Assembly (NCBI GenBank): GCA_024036415.1
Contig: JAMWET010000038.1
Location: 12,501 to 76,500 of the forward strand
DNA from: Prochilodus magdalenae
Lineage: Eukaryota > Chordata > Actinopteri > Characiformes > Prochilodontidae
DNA length: 64,000 nt
Reading direction: 5' to 3'
Below, in pieces: positions 1-11,429 of this stretch; the first letter of the stretch is position 1; each line of letters starts with the position of its first letter. The notes under the pieces are model-generated. The model searched no databases. It was not told where the DNA came from and saw only the letters and a list, made by a program, of their open reading frames with translations. Made by a program: the position numbers and the translations under genes.

Positions 1-488
1 GTCCTCTATGAGTCATCCTGTTAGTGCCAGCACCACTGGCAGACGGCTGCACCATGCATGACTACCATTACAACAACTGCCCTTAACACTGCATCAGCAT
101 CGCCAAAGACTGCAGTGGTATTGTGCCAGACCATGAAGTGACTCTTTCTAGTGACCAACAAAAGTGTGTGGAGGCACCGTGGTCAGCACCAAGATGAACA
201 GTTTGCTGTCACATGTCCAGAAGGCCTGGTGTCACTCCTCCTCCACCCCTACCACACCATCTGCAGGAAGTGTTTGAGGATATTCAAGCTGCATGGGATG
301 GATCATCACAGGACACCATTAGGAACCTCTACACCTCTATACTGAGAGACACTACTTCTGTATGTGTAGCTCAACAAATATTGATCATATCAGTCTACAT
401 GTATCATCATTTATTGTTCCTGGTAACCTTTATCTTCCTTCCCACCAGCACCGCATTCCCACACCTCCCTCTGGGTGCAGCTATTGTA
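1..488 (+). mobile_element. Tc1/mariner relic, family A copy 1 (3' part)
   Basis: This is the 3' portion of a decayed Tc1/mariner-type DNA transposon, cut off by the window edge. Conceptual translation near 273-330 reads EDIQAAWDGSSQDTIRNLY, which matches the C-terminal style of DD34E Tc1/mariner transposases as I know them. The segment after it (about 345-488) is a non-coding 3' region that recurs almost unchanged near 26535, 32930, 40820, 50440, 52205 and 60235. The frame shifts between the N- and C-terminal parts and contains stops, so no transposase is made. The right inverted terminal repeat seen in the better copies is missing. Confidence 0.75.
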
Positions 489-1171
489 AATCTGGTGTTA
501 ATCTGAACTGTATGTGCACAGTTAAATGCCTGGGGTTCAAAGACGGTCATGCCCTGGTCTAGTATTGGGTATATACTGTATAAACAGCTCCTTCTAAGTG
601 TCTAACTTGCATTTCACTGTGAATAAGTTAAGATAATAGTCTAGAAAAAGTAAACATAGCTTCTCATCTATTTCAGTCTTTCTTTCTTTCTATTTATTCC
701 TCTCTCTCCCTCTGGCTCTTTCAGTAATGACCCCATTTACTGGGCTTGGCCACACTGACACACACACACACTCACACACACACACACAAAGGCCTTTGGA
801 CTACAAGACACTTGAAATTGGTTTGCCATGTTACTTATAACCTATATCCTCGCTCCCTGCCTCAACCTCTCAAGGTGAAAGGAAGGAAATGAGCATTACT
901 TTGTCAACACGGCCCATACTGCTGTATTAGCCTTGAGTGAGTGAGTTAGTGAAAGACAGGAACGAGAGAAAGAGGAGAGGCTTCCAGACGGTTGATTTAT
1001 GTGAAATTGGAACTGAAATAGAAATAGGAATTGGGAGAATAACGATAAGCCAGAATTAGATTTTCATTGTGGGCAACACTAATTCTAACAGCTAATCATT
1101 TTAGTATTAGGCATATTTAAACCAGTAGTCCATATATTAGGTGCAGAGAACCCACAACGGGAGACATGCAC
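489..1171. other. No gene seen; CT-rich tract and short (CA)n
   Basis: No coding region is recognisable. The stretch has a CT-rich run at about 676-720 and an imperfect (CA)n at 757-788. The rest looks like unremarkable AT-rich intergenic DNA. Confidence 0.6.
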
Positions 1172-1690
1172 TTAATATTCCGATCATGATCCGATTTCTG
1201 CAGCCTCATCTAAATATTCATATGAACATGTAAACAGCTTACTCCAATTTTTTTAGATTGGAGTACGGCCTAGAAATCTGATTACTGAGCTAAAATCCAG
1301 CTCTCAGATTTCTTTACTGGATTTCTTAAGTGGATCTTAGGCCTGACTCCGATCTAGGAAGTTGGAATACAGTGTTTACATGACCATATGAATAATAAAA
1401 TCGCTGCAGAAATCAGATCCTGATTAGAGTATTCAGTGCAGCGAGCACTTTTTAAAAATATAGGTCAAAGAATATAGAGAGAAAAGGCATGTGTTTAATT
1501 TTCCGATGAAATTCCGATTGCTGCAGTGATCAGATTATTCAGATGGTCATGTAAACAGCATACTCAGATTTCTTAGATCAGAATAGGTGCTAGAAATCTG
1601 ATTAAAGTAATATAGTAAGGAAATCTGAGAGCTGGATTTTAGCTCAGTAATCGGACTTCTCAGTGCATGCGTTCCCTTACTCTGATTTCT
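1172..1690. mobile_element. Foldback / MITE-like inverted repeat, two overlapping copies
   Basis: Segment 1184-1246 is an imperfect inverted copy of 1364-1427; both contain CATGTAAACA-type and ATTTCTGCAG-type blocks. A second inverted pair is 1278-1316 against 1616-1654, matching at 37 of 39 positions by my reading (shared core GAGCTAAAATCCAGCTCTCA). This is the signature of a palindromic non-autonomous DNA transposon present as two overlapping or nested copies. There is no coding capacity. The superfamily cannot be decided because target duplications are not clear. Confidence 0.6.
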
Positions 1691-1970
1691 TTCGTCTGCG
1701 CATCTGCAAATACAGACCAGGAAAATCCTGGAAGCAACTGCAACAAAATACTGAAACCAACTACATGCCTGATGACGATGCTGTGTTTAGATGATGTGTG
1801 TGTTTGTATTTTTCCCGAATATGTTTATTGTCTGACTTATGTAGATCGGGAGATTCCCCATAATCAAATCCGATTACTCAACGTGTCATAAGTAAACTAC
1901 GCTCGAGTGCAACATGGACCTAGCTGCCTAAATCTGGATTTTTTGTCCGGAGTTGTACTTCGATTAACTA

Positions 1971-3690
1971 AGCACATATGTAAATACACACTCCCCAGTT
2001 GCTGTTAGGTTTTACATACAGTAGCTTATATTCCACGTAATGCTTTAGCGCACTGTAAAGTACAACCCAGTGTGTAGGTTTAGATAGCTATATCCACTAT
2101 GCTAGCATGCATGCTAAATCATCACCTCAGCAGTGAGTTAGGTTTGACATACAGTATGCTATGTCCCACCTTAGGCTAGCCACGTAAAATACAGGCCCAG
2201 ATGTGTAGGTTGTTTATCATAGCTATATCCACTATGCTAGCACATGTAAATACACCCAGTGTGTAGGTTTACATACAGTAGCTATATCCACTATGCTAGC
2301 ACATGTTAAAGTACCACCCGCAGTTGTCAGAGTTTACATACCAGTAGGCTATATCTCTCACTCCTATGCTATCACATGTAAATCACACCAGTGTGTAGTT
2401 TACATACAGTAGCTAATATCCACTAATGCCTAGCACATGTAAATATCCACCTCAGTGTGTGGCTATTGGTTAGATAGCTATATCCACTATGCTAGCACAT
2501 GTAAATACACCCAGAGTGTAGGTTTACATACAGTAGCTATGTCCACTAGGCTAGCACATGTAAATACACCCAGTGTGTAGGTTTACATAACTATATCCAC
2601 TATGCTAGCACATGTAAATACACCCAGTGTGTAGGTTTAGATAGCTATATCCACTATGCTAGCACATGTAAATACACCCAGTGTGTAGGTTTACATACAG
2701 TAGCTATATCCACTATGCTAGCACATGTAAATACACCCAGTGTGTAGGTTTACATACAGTAGCTATATCCACTATGCTAGCACATGTAAATACACCCAGT
2801 GTGTAGGTTTAGATAGCTATATCCACTATGCTAGCACATGTAAATACACCCAGTGTGTAGGTTTACATACAGTAGCTATATCCACTATGCTAGCACATGT
2901 AAATACACCCAGTGTGTAGGTTTACATAGCTATATCCACTATGCTAGCACATGTAAATACACCCAGAGTGTAGGTTTACATAGCTATATCCACTATGCTA
3001 GCATATGTAAATACACCCAGTGTGTAGGTTTACATAGCTATATCCACTATGCTAGCACATGTAAATACACCCAGTGTGTAGGTTTACCTACAGTAGTTAT
3101 ATCCACTATGCTAGCACATGTAAATACACCCAGTTGTGTAGGGGTTTTAGGATAGCTATAGTGCCACTATGCTAAAAGCACGCATAGTAAATACACCAAG
3201 TGTGTAGGTTTACATTACCGTAGCATATCATCCTACTATGACTAAAGCACACTAGTAGAATACACCCATGTGGTAGGTTTACATAGCTATATCCACTATG
3301 CTAGCACATGTAAATACACCCAGTGTGTAGGTTTACATACAGTAGCTATATCCACTATGCTAGCACATGTAAATACAACACCCAGTGGTTGCTAGTTTTG
3401 ACATACAGTATAGCTATATGCCACTATATGGCTAGCACATGTATAACTCCACCCAGTGTGTAGGTTTAGATAGCTATATCCACTATGCTAGCACATGTAA
3501 ATACACCAAGTTTGTAGGTTTTACGATACAGTTAGCTATAATCCACTATGCTACGCTACCTGAATAACTACCCCCAGTGTGGTAGGTTTAGATAGGCTGA
3601 TATCCACTATGTCTAGCCACATGGTGAGAAGGACCCCCAGTGTGTGAGTGTAGGGTCCTATATAGCTCTATATCCGCCTATGCCTGCTAG
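1971..3690. repeat. Minisatellite, 54- and 59-bp units
   Basis: About 30 tandem units carry the core GTGTGTAGGTTTACATA followed by CTATATCCACTATGCTAGCA. Long units (59 bp) contain an extra CAGTA between ACATA and GCTAT; short units (54 bp) lack it. The middle (about 2490-3120) is nearly uniform. The edges (1971-2460 and 3390-3690) and an internal patch (3125-3260) are full of single-base insertions and deletions. A 100-residue open frame at 2853-3155 is a by-product of the repeat, not a gene. Confidence 0.9.
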
Positions 3691-3699
3691 CGACATTGG

Positions 3700-3926
3700 T
3701 TTTTTCGGTTTCTCAAACCCAGGAGGTCCTTGGAGCGAACCTAGCCCTGCACATTTTGTAGTTGCTTCTCCCGCCCGCACACCTGACATTCAAACTTACC
3801 CCGCTCATTATGCAAAAGCCCTTCCAGAGTTGCGGGGAGGTGGGTGGCTGGTTAAATGACATGGAAATCTCAGTAAAAATTTGCTTATGGGCAGGGTGCC
3901 TCCAGGACCAGGGTTAAGAAGCACTG
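3700..3926. mobile_element. hAT-like non-autonomous relic with inverted ends
   Basis: The left end reads TTTCTCAAACCCAGGAGGTC and the right end CCTCCAGGACCAGGGTTAAG, an imperfect terminal inverted pair. Sequences of this type (CAGTG...CTCAACCCTGGTCCTGGAGG) are widespread in teleosts as short hAT-type elements, from memory. Related single ends occur at 17525-17545 and 27376-27402. A 71-codon frame (3644-3859) crosses the boundary and is not a gene. Confidence 0.5.
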
Positions 3927-4401
3927 CTTTAGCTAACCACAGAAATTTCAAATTCAAGTTGGGCATAAATGATTCATTTCTCAGCATCAAGAAATAGACC
4001 ACTGAAGTGTGCATCATTCTTTAACATACGTTACTCTCAAATTTGAAACTCTCTGTCTGAGCTCGAGTTTTCTATGGCCGAAATGATTAGGGTTTCTGAA
4101 AAGGGGCCTCTACTGCCTCCTGTGGTGAATTAAAATGCTCAGTTCCCAATGTTTCTTTCTGTCCTATGTTCCTTTTCCTCCCGTATATCACTCTATCCTT
4201 TCACTTACAAGAGTCATAGTACTAATATTGCTATATGCCAGCGTAGTTACACATATACTTGACATTACAAGCCTACGAATTCTGGTCCCTTGTCAAAATG
4301 TCCTACAGTAGCACATATTTATAGGCGGTTCCCGAAATAAAAACCTAGGCAGGATATCAAAAATACTACCAGTGTTAAAAACACAGCTGCTTTTTATTTG
4401 A
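3927..4401. other. No gene or repeat recognised
   Basis: Non-coding sequence without a clear repeat. Nothing in either strand gives a convincing protein match. Confidence 0.5.
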
Positions 4402-4528
4402 CAGCTTCTTACTCGAATGTTCCCCTTCCACCTTAAATGGTGCAGCAGTTATCATTATCTATTATAATCTCAGTCACCAGAATGCAACTGCTGCACCATT
4501 TAAGCTGGGAAAGTCCAACAAGAAGCTG
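4402..4528. mobile_element. Small palindromic MITE, copy 1
   Basis: The left arm 4402-4450 and right arm 4486-4528 are inverted copies; both contain the block TTAAATGGTGCAGCAGTT in opposite orientation and end in CAGCTTCTT. The 35-bp centre is AT-rich. A second, more decayed copy lies at 27628-27705. There is no coding capacity. This looks like a short foldback DNA element. Confidence 0.55.
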
Positions 4529-5170
4529 CCAAATGTTCTTATCAGCGTTAGCTAATCGCTAGCGTTAGAAGAACAGTCAGGATGTGCTGATGAGTTACTG
4601 CACTGTACTAATGATGTGTGAATGCTCAGTAGAACCCCTCAATGGATAACTGCGGCTGTAGCAGTCATATCACTGAAGTGAAAACTACTTGATCTGGTCA
4701 TGTTGAGCAGTGTAGCCTGAACCCTGGTCAGCTGGTTTGCCCTGCAAGGGCAGATAACGTCAATACAAAGATCAGCAGCTGCTTACAGGTTGCAGTGTTC
4801 ATACCCCAAGGCTTTAACCTCATAACTCAGGGTGATATTTCAGTGAAAGATGTTAATAGGACATGGCGTATCCATTTCGGAACATTTTTGATGACCACAG
4901 GAAGCAACAGAGGCAATGGTCTATACCCCCATTCATTCTTCCCATAGGGAAATTCCACTTAGACCTGGAGTTCCTTATATGGCCGTAAGAACATGGTGCC
5001 AGCTACAGAATGATGACACGCCTTCAGTGCCCCATAATTAAACTACTGAAGTTCCACCTTTATCAACCTACCATCATATTAGGCTTGGCTGGGTTTGAGC
5101 TCCAGTGTCCATTTGGGCCAGAATTAGAATTAGAATTGAGAAACATTGACCATTTGTGCTCACGCACAGA
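4529..5170. other. No gene recognised
   Basis: Non-coding stretch with short open frames only. The part from about 5075 to 5170 may belong to the tail of the adjacent minus-strand SINE, but I cannot align it confidently. Confidence 0.45.
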
Positions 5171-5356
5171 GGAAATTGACCCTTCACATTTAACCCATCC
5201 CTGCAGTGAACCACCCTCATACACATGATCTAGTGAACACATCCACTAGGGGTGCAGTGAGCAAAGCAGTCCTATTCATGGCACTGGGGAGCAGTTGGGG
5301 TTGGAATGCCCTGCTGAAGGGCACTTCAGTATTGGCAACCTTCCAATCACAAGTGG
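5171..5356 (-). mobile_element. tRNA-derived SINE-1, minus strand
   Basis: Reverse-complemented, this reads as a common teleost SINE. Its tRNA-like head is on the right (reverse complement of GGCAACCTTCCAATCACAAG), followed by a body with GTGCCCTTCAGCAGGGCA-type sequence, a CACTGCACCCCTAGTGGAT-type block, and a tail that ends GGGTTAAATGTGAAGGGTCA. The region that should hold the B box seems deleted. The same family occurs in plus orientation at 17540-17795. SINE-2 begins immediately to its right. Identification rests on memory of the fish repeat. Confidence 0.6.
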
Positions 5357-5550
5357 TTAGTGTAGATCAGCAGATAACACCAGTGCCTGCCAGGGAGCCA
5401 CCACCACATGTGGGCGATGGGGATTCGAATCCCAGTCTGGGTGACTATGCAGTGCTACACCAATAAGAATCCATGGGCAAGACTCCTAACACCACATGGG
5501 CCTACCTGTAATATGATGAACTTGTAAGTCACTCTGGATAAGAGCGTCAG
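5357..5550 (+). mobile_element. tRNA-derived SINE-2 with L2-type tail, copy 1
   Basis: A polymerase III B-box-like motif (GGATTCGAATCCC) lies at 5420-5432, followed by GTCTGGGTGACTATGC and GCAAGACTCCTAACAC. The 3' end reads GTAAGTCACTCTGGATAAGA, the type of tail shared by L2-clade LINEs and their SINEs in fish (UnaL2/ZfL2-like, from memory). A second copy is at 13325-13545. It is non-coding and was presumably mobilised in trans by an L2 LINE. Confidence 0.7.
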
Positions 5551-5758
5551 GTCAGGTAAGCTTGGTTCCCTACCCTCCAGTCTACAACATAGACCTAGCC
5601 AAAGTAACACATGTTGCTTGACAGAAAGCTTTTGGTCGACAGACGCTCAGAGCTGTAGGCTTTCACAGTAGGGTTGCCACCCGTCCCGTAAAATACGGAA
5701 TCGTCGTTAACTTGGCAATTAAATGTTGTGTCCTGTATTAAACCAATATTTATTTGGG
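5551..5758. mobile_element. Fragment of a DNA repeat with a short palindrome, flank of the next array
   Basis: The segment 5668-5705 (GGGTTGCCACCCGTCCCGTA, then AAATACGGAA) resembles the end of a dispersed fish repeat. CCGTAAAATACGG is almost palindromic, and its CCGTATTT motif is the same as the core of the 31-bp array that follows, so the array may have arisen by local amplification of this element. Confidence 0.4.
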
Positions 5759-6680
5759 ATTTGTTCCGTATTTTCGTAAATATCTGTAAATTTGTTCCGT
5801 ATTTCAGTAAATATCTGTAAATTTGGTCCGTATTTCCGTAAATATCTGTAAATTTGGTCCGTATTTCCGTAAATATCTGTAAATTTGTTCTGTATTTCCG
5901 TAAATATCTGTAAATTTGGTCCTTATTTCCGTAAATATCTGTAAATTTGTTCTGTATTTCCGTAAATATCTGTAAATTTGTTCTGTATTTCCATAAATAT
6001 CTGTAAATGTGTTCTGTATTTCTGTAAATATCTGTAAATTTGTTCTGTATTTCCGTAAATATCTGTAATTTTGGTCCGTATTTCCGTAAATATCTGTAAA
6101 TTTGTTCTGTATTTCCGTAAGTATCTGTAAATTTGGTCTGTATTTCCGTAAATATCTGTAAATTCGGTCCGTATTTCCGTAAATATCTGTAAATTTGGTC
6201 CGTATTTCCATAAATATCTGTAAATTTGTTCTGTATTTCCGTAAATATCTGTAAATTTGGTCCTTATTTCCGTAAACATCTGTAAATTTGTTCTGTATTT
6301 CTGTAAATATCTGTAAATTTGTTCTGTATTTCCGTAAATATCTGTAAATGTGTTCTGTATTTCTGTAAATATCTGTAAATTTGGTCTGTATTTCCGTAAA
6401 TATCTGTAATTTTGATCCGTATTTCCGTAAATATCTGTAAATTTGGTCTGTATTTCCGTAAATATCTGTAATTTTGATCCGTATTTCCGTAAATATCTGT
6501 AAATTTGTTCTGTATTTCCGTAAGTATCTGTAAATTTGGTCCGTATTTCCGTAAATATCTGTAAATTCGGTCCGTATTTCCGTAAATATCTGTAAATTTG
6601 TTCTGTATTTCCGTAAGTATCTGTAAATTTGGTCCGTATTTCCGTAAATATCTGTAAATTTGTTCCGTATTTCCATAAAT
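5759..6680. repeat. AT-rich minisatellite, 31-bp unit
   Basis: About 30 units of 31 bp carry the core CCGTAAATATCTGTAAATTT and GGTCCGTATTT. Units differ mainly by GGTCC/GTTCT/GTTCC and by scattered C/T changes. Because 31 is not a multiple of 3 and the minus strand of the unit has no stop in any frame, minus-strand open frames of 290 and 265 codons appear (5804-6676 and 5923-6720). These encode a 31-residue super-repeat and are not genes. Confidence 0.92.
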
Positions 6681-7599
6681 GTCCGATATACACGTCTGTC
6701 ACACGCACATCAATGATCACAATCTATTAAACCACGCCCCCTGCCCCCCTCCCCTGGACTATGGGACGCGCCCAATTCCGTGTAACCGTAAATGTTCGGT
6801 AAACATGACTGATCACACTCCCCCCCCAAACAACCCCAGCCCAACACCCCCATCTCCGCTGATCCCTTGTGATCCTCTGGGGAACAGACGGGATATTTTC
6901 TGACCTACGCAACTCAGCAAGTCGTATCCGTTCGTCTTGATACAATTTAGGCCACAAAGTAGGCACAGTCGCACACCGTGTTTCATGCACTCTGATTGGA
7001 TAGCAACTTTGAGTTTCCATCCAACCAGAATGCGCAAACACAGCTTCAACCTGTCAAATGCTTTGACTTACATGACACGAGATGTATGGCTTTCTAGCGG
7101 ACTCTTATGTCAGATCTTCGTCATCTGGACTGTAAACGATCCTTTAGGGCCACTGGAGATCTTTATACATAAACAACAGATCTCACATTTTAAACCACTT
7201 CCCAATATGGTTTGGATCTGTTTACCAAAATTAGATCGGAAAGTCTCCACAGTCAATGAGTATACAATCTGGAAATGCCAAAGATTTGGCAGTTTAATGA
7301 AACCATTTCATAACATAATCCTTATTGCCCACCTACTGGCAAGGCTGGCACACCCTCACACAACACAAAGCAAGTACTAGAACCTGGGAAGTGCTCTGGA
7401 AGGTGACCAATCGCAGGGTAGGCGAGTTGCAGACAATGTGTTATGGGGAATTTGAAGCAAGTAAACCTGTTTAAGTGGATCTCTTGGGTGCTTCAGTCTA
7501 GCCCTGCTGCCAATGACTGACGCAAAGCCTTTTGAAATAAAAACGTGGTTTGGAAAAATGCCATCCAGAAATATGACAACTGTATATATACCATAAATA
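6681..7599. other. No gene recognised; C-rich patch
   Basis: C-rich runs occur at 6740-6752, 6821-6829 and nearby. A 147-codon plus frame (6937-7380) resembles nothing I know and has no supporting signal. The segment 7125-7185 resembles 8275-8330 (shared CACTGGAGATCT / AACTGGAGATCT and TATACATAAAC), indicating another low-copy dispersed repeat. Confidence 0.5.
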
Positions 7600-8115
7600 C
7601 AGCTCTGGAAAAAATTAAGAGAGCTTCTCCAAATGATCAGTGTCTCTAGGTGTACAGTTTCTGGGTATGTGTTGGTTCTGTTTGATTCTCTACACTACTG
7701 GAACCATGTCTCCCAAAATCCAGATCAGATATTGTATTAGATCTGTGTATGTAGAAAATCACTAATGACCTCCAGAAGCCTGTTTTTAGAACCATGCCCA
7801 CTGTGCATCTCACCCCAGCCACCGCTCGCCAGTCTCTCTGTAGGTCACTCGAGGTCATCTTACGGTTGTTAAGGGACACTGGAATGAGGTGGCACTCATC
7901 ACGGTCAGTAGAAAATGGGTTTGGCCCTCTGCCAGTCTGTATCTGTGTTGTCCTGTGTGTTGCTGCTGGACCTTGTTCTTATGAACCAGACGCTCACTGT
8001 ATCTACCAGTAAAGCTAGAACCCAACCTCCTGTTCCTCACTAAGAACCTGCTGTACATGTGGAGATGCTGATTTAAGAAGAACCAGGAGTGGGCTCTTAT
8101 TTATTTCCAGGGCTG
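7600..8115 (-). mobile_element. Tc1/mariner element, family D copy 1 (internally deleted)
   Basis: The ends are inverted (CAGCTCTGGAAAAAATTAAG at the left, TTATTTATTTCCAGGGCTG at the right) and flanked by TA at 7598-7599 and 8116-8117, the expected target duplication. The minus strand encodes remnants of a Tc1-type N-terminal DNA-binding region, e.g. NNRKMTSSDLQRDWRAVAGV near 7800-7870. The catalytic domain is absent, so this is a non-autonomous deletion derivative. A second copy is at 51130-51662. Confidence 0.85.
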
Positions 8116-9651
8116 TATATATAGAGCTATATACATTAAACTATGAAACTATTCTAGAAGTTCTACAACATCCAAGCAAAGCTCCTATCCAATCACAGTG
8201 TGCAGACGGATCTTGTTTTGCTGTACGTGACAAGAGACCCCCCAGGAGACTCTATTACTTCAGATGGTTGCCATCTGAACTATGGACTATCCTTCAGAGC
8301 AACTGGAGATCTGTATACATAAACCTCAATGCAGAACCGGACACCTGACGATGGAACGTTTTGGAGCGTTAAAGGTAAACCATGTATCAGGTGGTATGAG
8401 CAGCTCTTCTGCAAGGCATGTACAGTCATGAATATCAGTCCACCAACAGATCTCACAGTGTCCATGGGTTCTCCATGGGTTCTCCAGATTCTGTTGACAA
8501 GGCTTAGCCATCATGATGCTAATCAAGCAGGATGTAGCTTTCAGCAAAGCTTAGCTTCGTCCCTGATCTAACATACCTGATCCATCTTGGTGATGTCCAT
8601 GTCCTCTGAAGGCCTCAGCTGGGTCAGGTGTAGGTCATGCTGGTATGATGCTGTCTTTCCGAATGAGTGGTCTTGTTGCCCTCATTTCTAAGGCGATGTC
8701 AGTTGTGGTTAGCATGAACTGAGCCGAATGTGCATGCTTCTGCTCGAGATAACTCATAAGAGCATACAAACTGAAGCTGCTGTGCATCCATGCTGAGCAA
8801 TTGGCGAAGATGAACCCACACAACTGCCACATCCTCGAAATTTCAACAAGACACCCGTGCTGTGATGATTAGCGCCCTGAAAGAGAAAGGAACAGCTTTG
8901 TGGATCTGTCTGTGGTGGGAAAAGAGAGGGAAAACTGTCTATTCTTCATAATAAGCAACTTTCAAAGGTGTATTATTGGTGAACTTCAGTTCATGCAAAG
9001 TATCACAGCGTGTGAATTTAGTTCGGTGACTCTGCAGGTAGGTGGATGCCTTGCAGAAGCAGGTTTTATGTGCTTGGGAGGAAGAGATGTAGGCTCCATA
9101 CTGGTGGTTCTGTCAATTAATAGGGGTGAGGAGTGCCCTATGGGGAACAGGTTATGATGAAACTGGATGTAAAGTCATAAACGCTGTAGCTAACGATTTA
9201 GTGATTCCTTTTTTTTTCGTTTTAAGGTTTGTCCTTGAAGATAAAGAAGGGAGGAACCCATGCTGTCCGTAGCCACTGTTTGAAAGGCCCTAAACACGGT
9301 GATGGAAATCGGGTGGCCGTGTCCAGTTTGAGGCCGGTCCTCCATACGGTGTAGTAGTTTTTTTTGGGATGAGCTATTTAAACTGTACAGTCACAAACAA
9401 TCTTATGAGTGCCATTGCCTCACGTCCGTGTGAGAAGACATGCCTGGCACTTTATTGGCTTAAAAAGGTCATGTGACTTTGCTCAAATACCGGTTAACCA
9501 CAGACCAGCGCTCTAAATGCTAGTCAGTTAGCAAGCTTCCGTTCGCTGATTCGCCAATGTTATCCATTCCACCCAATTAGGTGAGTAAAGTAATCGTCTA
9601 TGTGGTATATAGGTTCAGTTATGATTTTAATTCTGTTCTAGTATCATGAGA
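8116..9651. other. No gene recognised
   Basis: About 1.5 kb without a supported gene. It contains a short direct repeat of TCCATGGGTTC at 8460-8485 and an A/T-rich patch at 9205-9225. Open frames are short (at most 85 codons) and unsupported. Confidence 0.5.
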
Positions 9652-10946
9652 ATGAGAATGTTACTGAACGTTCTCTAAAGGTAACAGAACCCATGTTAAA
9701 TAGGGGCCAAATGAGAATGTTACTGAACGTTCTGTAAAGGTAACAAAGCCCATCTTAGTTAGGGGCCAAATGAGAATGTTACTGAACGTTCTGTATAGGT
9801 AACAGAACTAATGTTAGTTAGGGGCCAAATGAGAATGTTACTGAACGTTCTCTAAAGGTAACAGAACCCATCTTAGTTAGGGGCCAAATGAGAATGTTAC
9901 TGAACGTTCTCTAAAGGTAACAGAACCCATCTTAGTTAGGGGCCAAATGAGAATGTTACTGAACGTTCTCTAAAGGTAACAGAACTAATGTTAGTTAGGG
10001 GCCAAATGAGAATGTTACTGAACAATCTCTAAAGGTAAGAGAACCCATGTTAATTAGGGGCCATATGAGAATGTTACTGAACATTCTCTAAAGGTAACAG
10101 AACCCATGTTAATTAGGGGCCAAATGAAAATCTTACTGAACATTCTCTAAAGGTAACAGAACCCATCTTAGTTAGGGGCCAAATGAGAATGTTACTGAAC
10201 ATTCTCTAAAGGTAACAGAACTAATATTAATTAGGGGCCAAATGAGAATCTTACTGAACGTTCTCTAAAGGTAACAGAACCCATCTTGGTTAGGGGCCAA
10301 ATGAAAATCTTACTGAACATTCTCTAAAGGTAACAGAACTAATATTAATTAGGGGCCAAATGAGAATCTTACTGAACGTTCTCTAAAGGTAACAGAAGCC
10401 ATGTTAATTAGGGGCCAAATGAGAATGTTACTGAACGTTCTCTAAAGGTAACAGAACCCATCTTAGTTAGGGGCCAAATGAGAATGTTACTGAACGTTCT
10501 CTAAAGGTAACAGAACCCATCTTAGTTAGGGGCCAAATGACAATGTTACTGAACGTTCCCTTAAGGTAACAGAACCCATCTTGGTTAGGGGCCAAATGAG
10601 AATGTTACTGAACATTCTCTAAAGGTAACAGAAGGCATGTTAATTAGGGGCCAAATGAGAATGTTTCTGAACGTTCTCTAAAGGTAACAGAACGCATCTT
10701 AGGGGCCAAATGAGAATGTTACTGAACGTTCTCTAAAGGTAACAGAAGCCATGTTAATTAGGGGCCAAATGACAATGTTACTGAACGTTCTCTTAAAAAA
10801 CAATGTTATTTAGGGGCCAAATGAGAATGTTACTGAACATTCTCTAGAAGTAACAGAAGCCATGTTAATTAAGGGACCATATGAGAACATTACTGAACTT
10901 TTTCTAAAGGTAACAGAACCAATAATAGTTAAGGGGCCATATGAGG
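9652..10946. repeat. Minisatellite, 59-bp unit
   Basis: About 22 units of roughly 59 bp share the cores ATGAGAATGTTACTGAACGT, TCTCTAAAGGTAACAGAA and TTAGGGGCCAA. Each unit contains the palindrome GAACGTTC, often changed to GAACATTC (a CpG-type transition). Shortened units occur near 10690 and 10790, and units decay toward the right end. It is non-coding. Confidence 0.93.
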
Positions 10947-11429
10947 ACGTCCCCATATGTTTGCCGGGTCAGTGTTTTTGGTGACGTTGTCGCAGTAATC
11001 CAATGTTAGTATGTGTATATCATGTACTTTACGATGCCTTTAAAGGTGCTTCAGCCAATCAGCTGTCAGGACTGATTACTAGGCCTGAAATGAGAGTTAA
11101 CTGGACAACAGTCATTATCAACATATCAGCACAGAAAACCTGAACCCTGCAGGAAACAGTACAGAGATAAGACTATCCGAATACACACAACCAAGTCAAA
11201 ACCAATATACAGTAAGTGCATGTGAAGACTACAGGACCCCCTGAAACGGCCGTGTTTGTTTTCTAAATCCCTGTTAAATCCCTCTTTGTTTTTTTCCCCC
11301 CATTCCGAATGCACGCTTGCGCTCATGTATATGAATGTGATTGCGCTGGAGTGCCTTTGTGACTTGTGTACTCTCACTCTCTAATCTTTCCCTTTGTTTG
11401 TCTTTTAACTCTGATCCATCTCTGCATCT
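10947..11429. other. No gene recognised
   Basis: Non-repetitive intergenic sequence. The minus-strand 83-codon frame at 11126-11377 has no recognisable similarity. Confidence 0.45.

Noticed and set aside
5415..5440. tRNA gene at the B-box-like motif
   Set aside because: There is no cloverleaf-forming 5' half and the motif sits in a SINE with an L2-type tail.
5804..6676. 290-codon minus-strand open frame
   Set aside because: It is created by a stop-free 31-bp unit; another frame of the same strand is open as well.
6937..7380. 147-codon plus frame as a possible gene
   Set aside because: No recognisable domain, no splice or start context, and it includes a dispersed repeat segment.
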